This document shows, one piece after another, positions 11,794-11,978 of a stretch of DNA of 11,978 nt. Each line of letters starts with the position of its first letter. Within the stretch, counting starts at the first letter, position 1. The notes beneath the pieces are model-generated. The model was given only the letters and a program-made list of their open reading frames with translations, did no database searches and had not been told where the DNA came from. The position numbers and the translations under genes are program-made. Origin of the DNA: JAZFYD01 sp036443405 (lineage in GTDB: Bacteria > Planctomycetota > PLA2). The stretch is from contig JAZFYD010000036.1 in NCBI GenBank assembly GCA_036443405.1, positions 1-11,978 on the forward strand, read 5' to 3'.

Positions 11794-11978
11794 CTAGTCC
11801 GCGTCCGCGAACTCCGCCTCTTTGCACCCGGCGTCAACGAACGCCTGCAGCACGTCGGCCCAGCGCGTTCCCTTGCGCGCGACCACGCGCTCTTCCTCAC
11901 TGAATATGTCGACGTGCACGCTAATCACGCCGTCCACTTTCAGCGGCGCGCCGGCCACGCGGGCGCCGAGGCCGCCCT
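11794..11978 (-). CDS. C-terminal end of an unrecognised protein
   Basis: Only the last 61 codons are in view; the 5' end is beyond the right edge. The readable part includes VDGVISVHVDIFSEEERVV, RKGTRWADVLQAFVDAGCKE and the end AEFADAD, then TAG. The alternating hydrophobic pattern followed by an amphipathic helix suggests a small alpha/beta domain. Third-position G/C preference fits coding in this frame, and the frame is open to the edge. No family is recognised and no function is proposed. It converges with the SpoIID-domain gene across the repeat-rich spacer. Confidence 0.55.
   Translation of the reverse strand, partial: GGLGARVAGAPLKVDGVISVHVDIFSEEERVVARKGTRWADVLQAFVDAGCKEAEFADAD

Noticed and set aside
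11649..11900. An 83-residue minus-strand frame over the inverted repeats
   Set aside because: It overlaps the partial gene at the right edge in another frame, is Arg/Pro/Thr-rich, and has no binding site.

Overview
The window is a stretch of bacterial chromosome, G+C-rich by eye (not counted), with housekeeping genes packed on both strands and one repeat-filled spacer near the right end. The gene set suggests a Gram-negative-type or deep-branching bacterium: a paired YmfF/YmfH-type M16 peptidase locus, MutL with an endonuclease domain, HolA, RuvB, a lipoprotein with a SpoIID/LytB domain, and UbiA/UbiX/UbiE quinone enzymes. I lean weakly to a Planctomycetota- or Hydrogenedentota-like lineage, but nothing here proves the phylum. 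No tRNA, rRNA, CRISPR array, transposase or phage gene was seen.

Layout. (1) 1-1540, minus strand: a two-gene M16 peptidase locus. The non-catalytic YmfF-like subunit comes first, followed by the catalytic YmfH-like subunit, which is cut by the window edge just after its HxxEH zinc motif. (2) 1541-1635: a short divergent promoter region. (3) 1636-2517, plus strand: a secreted protein of unknown family, whose 3' end overlaps that of mutL by a few bases. (4) 2514-9040, minus strand: a long co-directional run. In transcription order it holds ubiE, a CPBP intramembrane protease, ubiX, ubiA, an overlooked 45-residue membrane protein, holA, a spacer with a hairpin repeat, a 144-residue unknown protein, and mutL. 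The first four genes touch or overlap and look like one quinone-biosynthesis operon; with no ubiD or early-pathway gene in view, the pathway (menaquinone by the futalosine route is plausible) is inference. (5) 9041-9261: a divergent control region with near-leaderless ubiE on one side and a ruvB leader of about 100 bases on the other. (6) 9262-11456, plus strand: ruvB and a SpoIID-domain lipoprotein, joined by a TGATG overlap. (7) 11457-11793: a gene-free spacer packed with repeats. (8) 11794-11978, minus strand: the last 61 codons of an unrecognised gene.

The genes are mostly ordinary. The best leads are between them or in details: an ~80-bp hairpin repeat (tandem pair plus a diverged copy 6.6 kb away and a decayed fragment), several start codons placed 7-12 bases behind TAnnnT-like boxes, a short-loop G-quadruplex motif ahead of mutL, an E-to-D change in the MutL endonuclease motif, the tiny membrane protein between ubiA and holA, and the ruvB leader. 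I found no convincing evidence of a wholly new multi-gene system.
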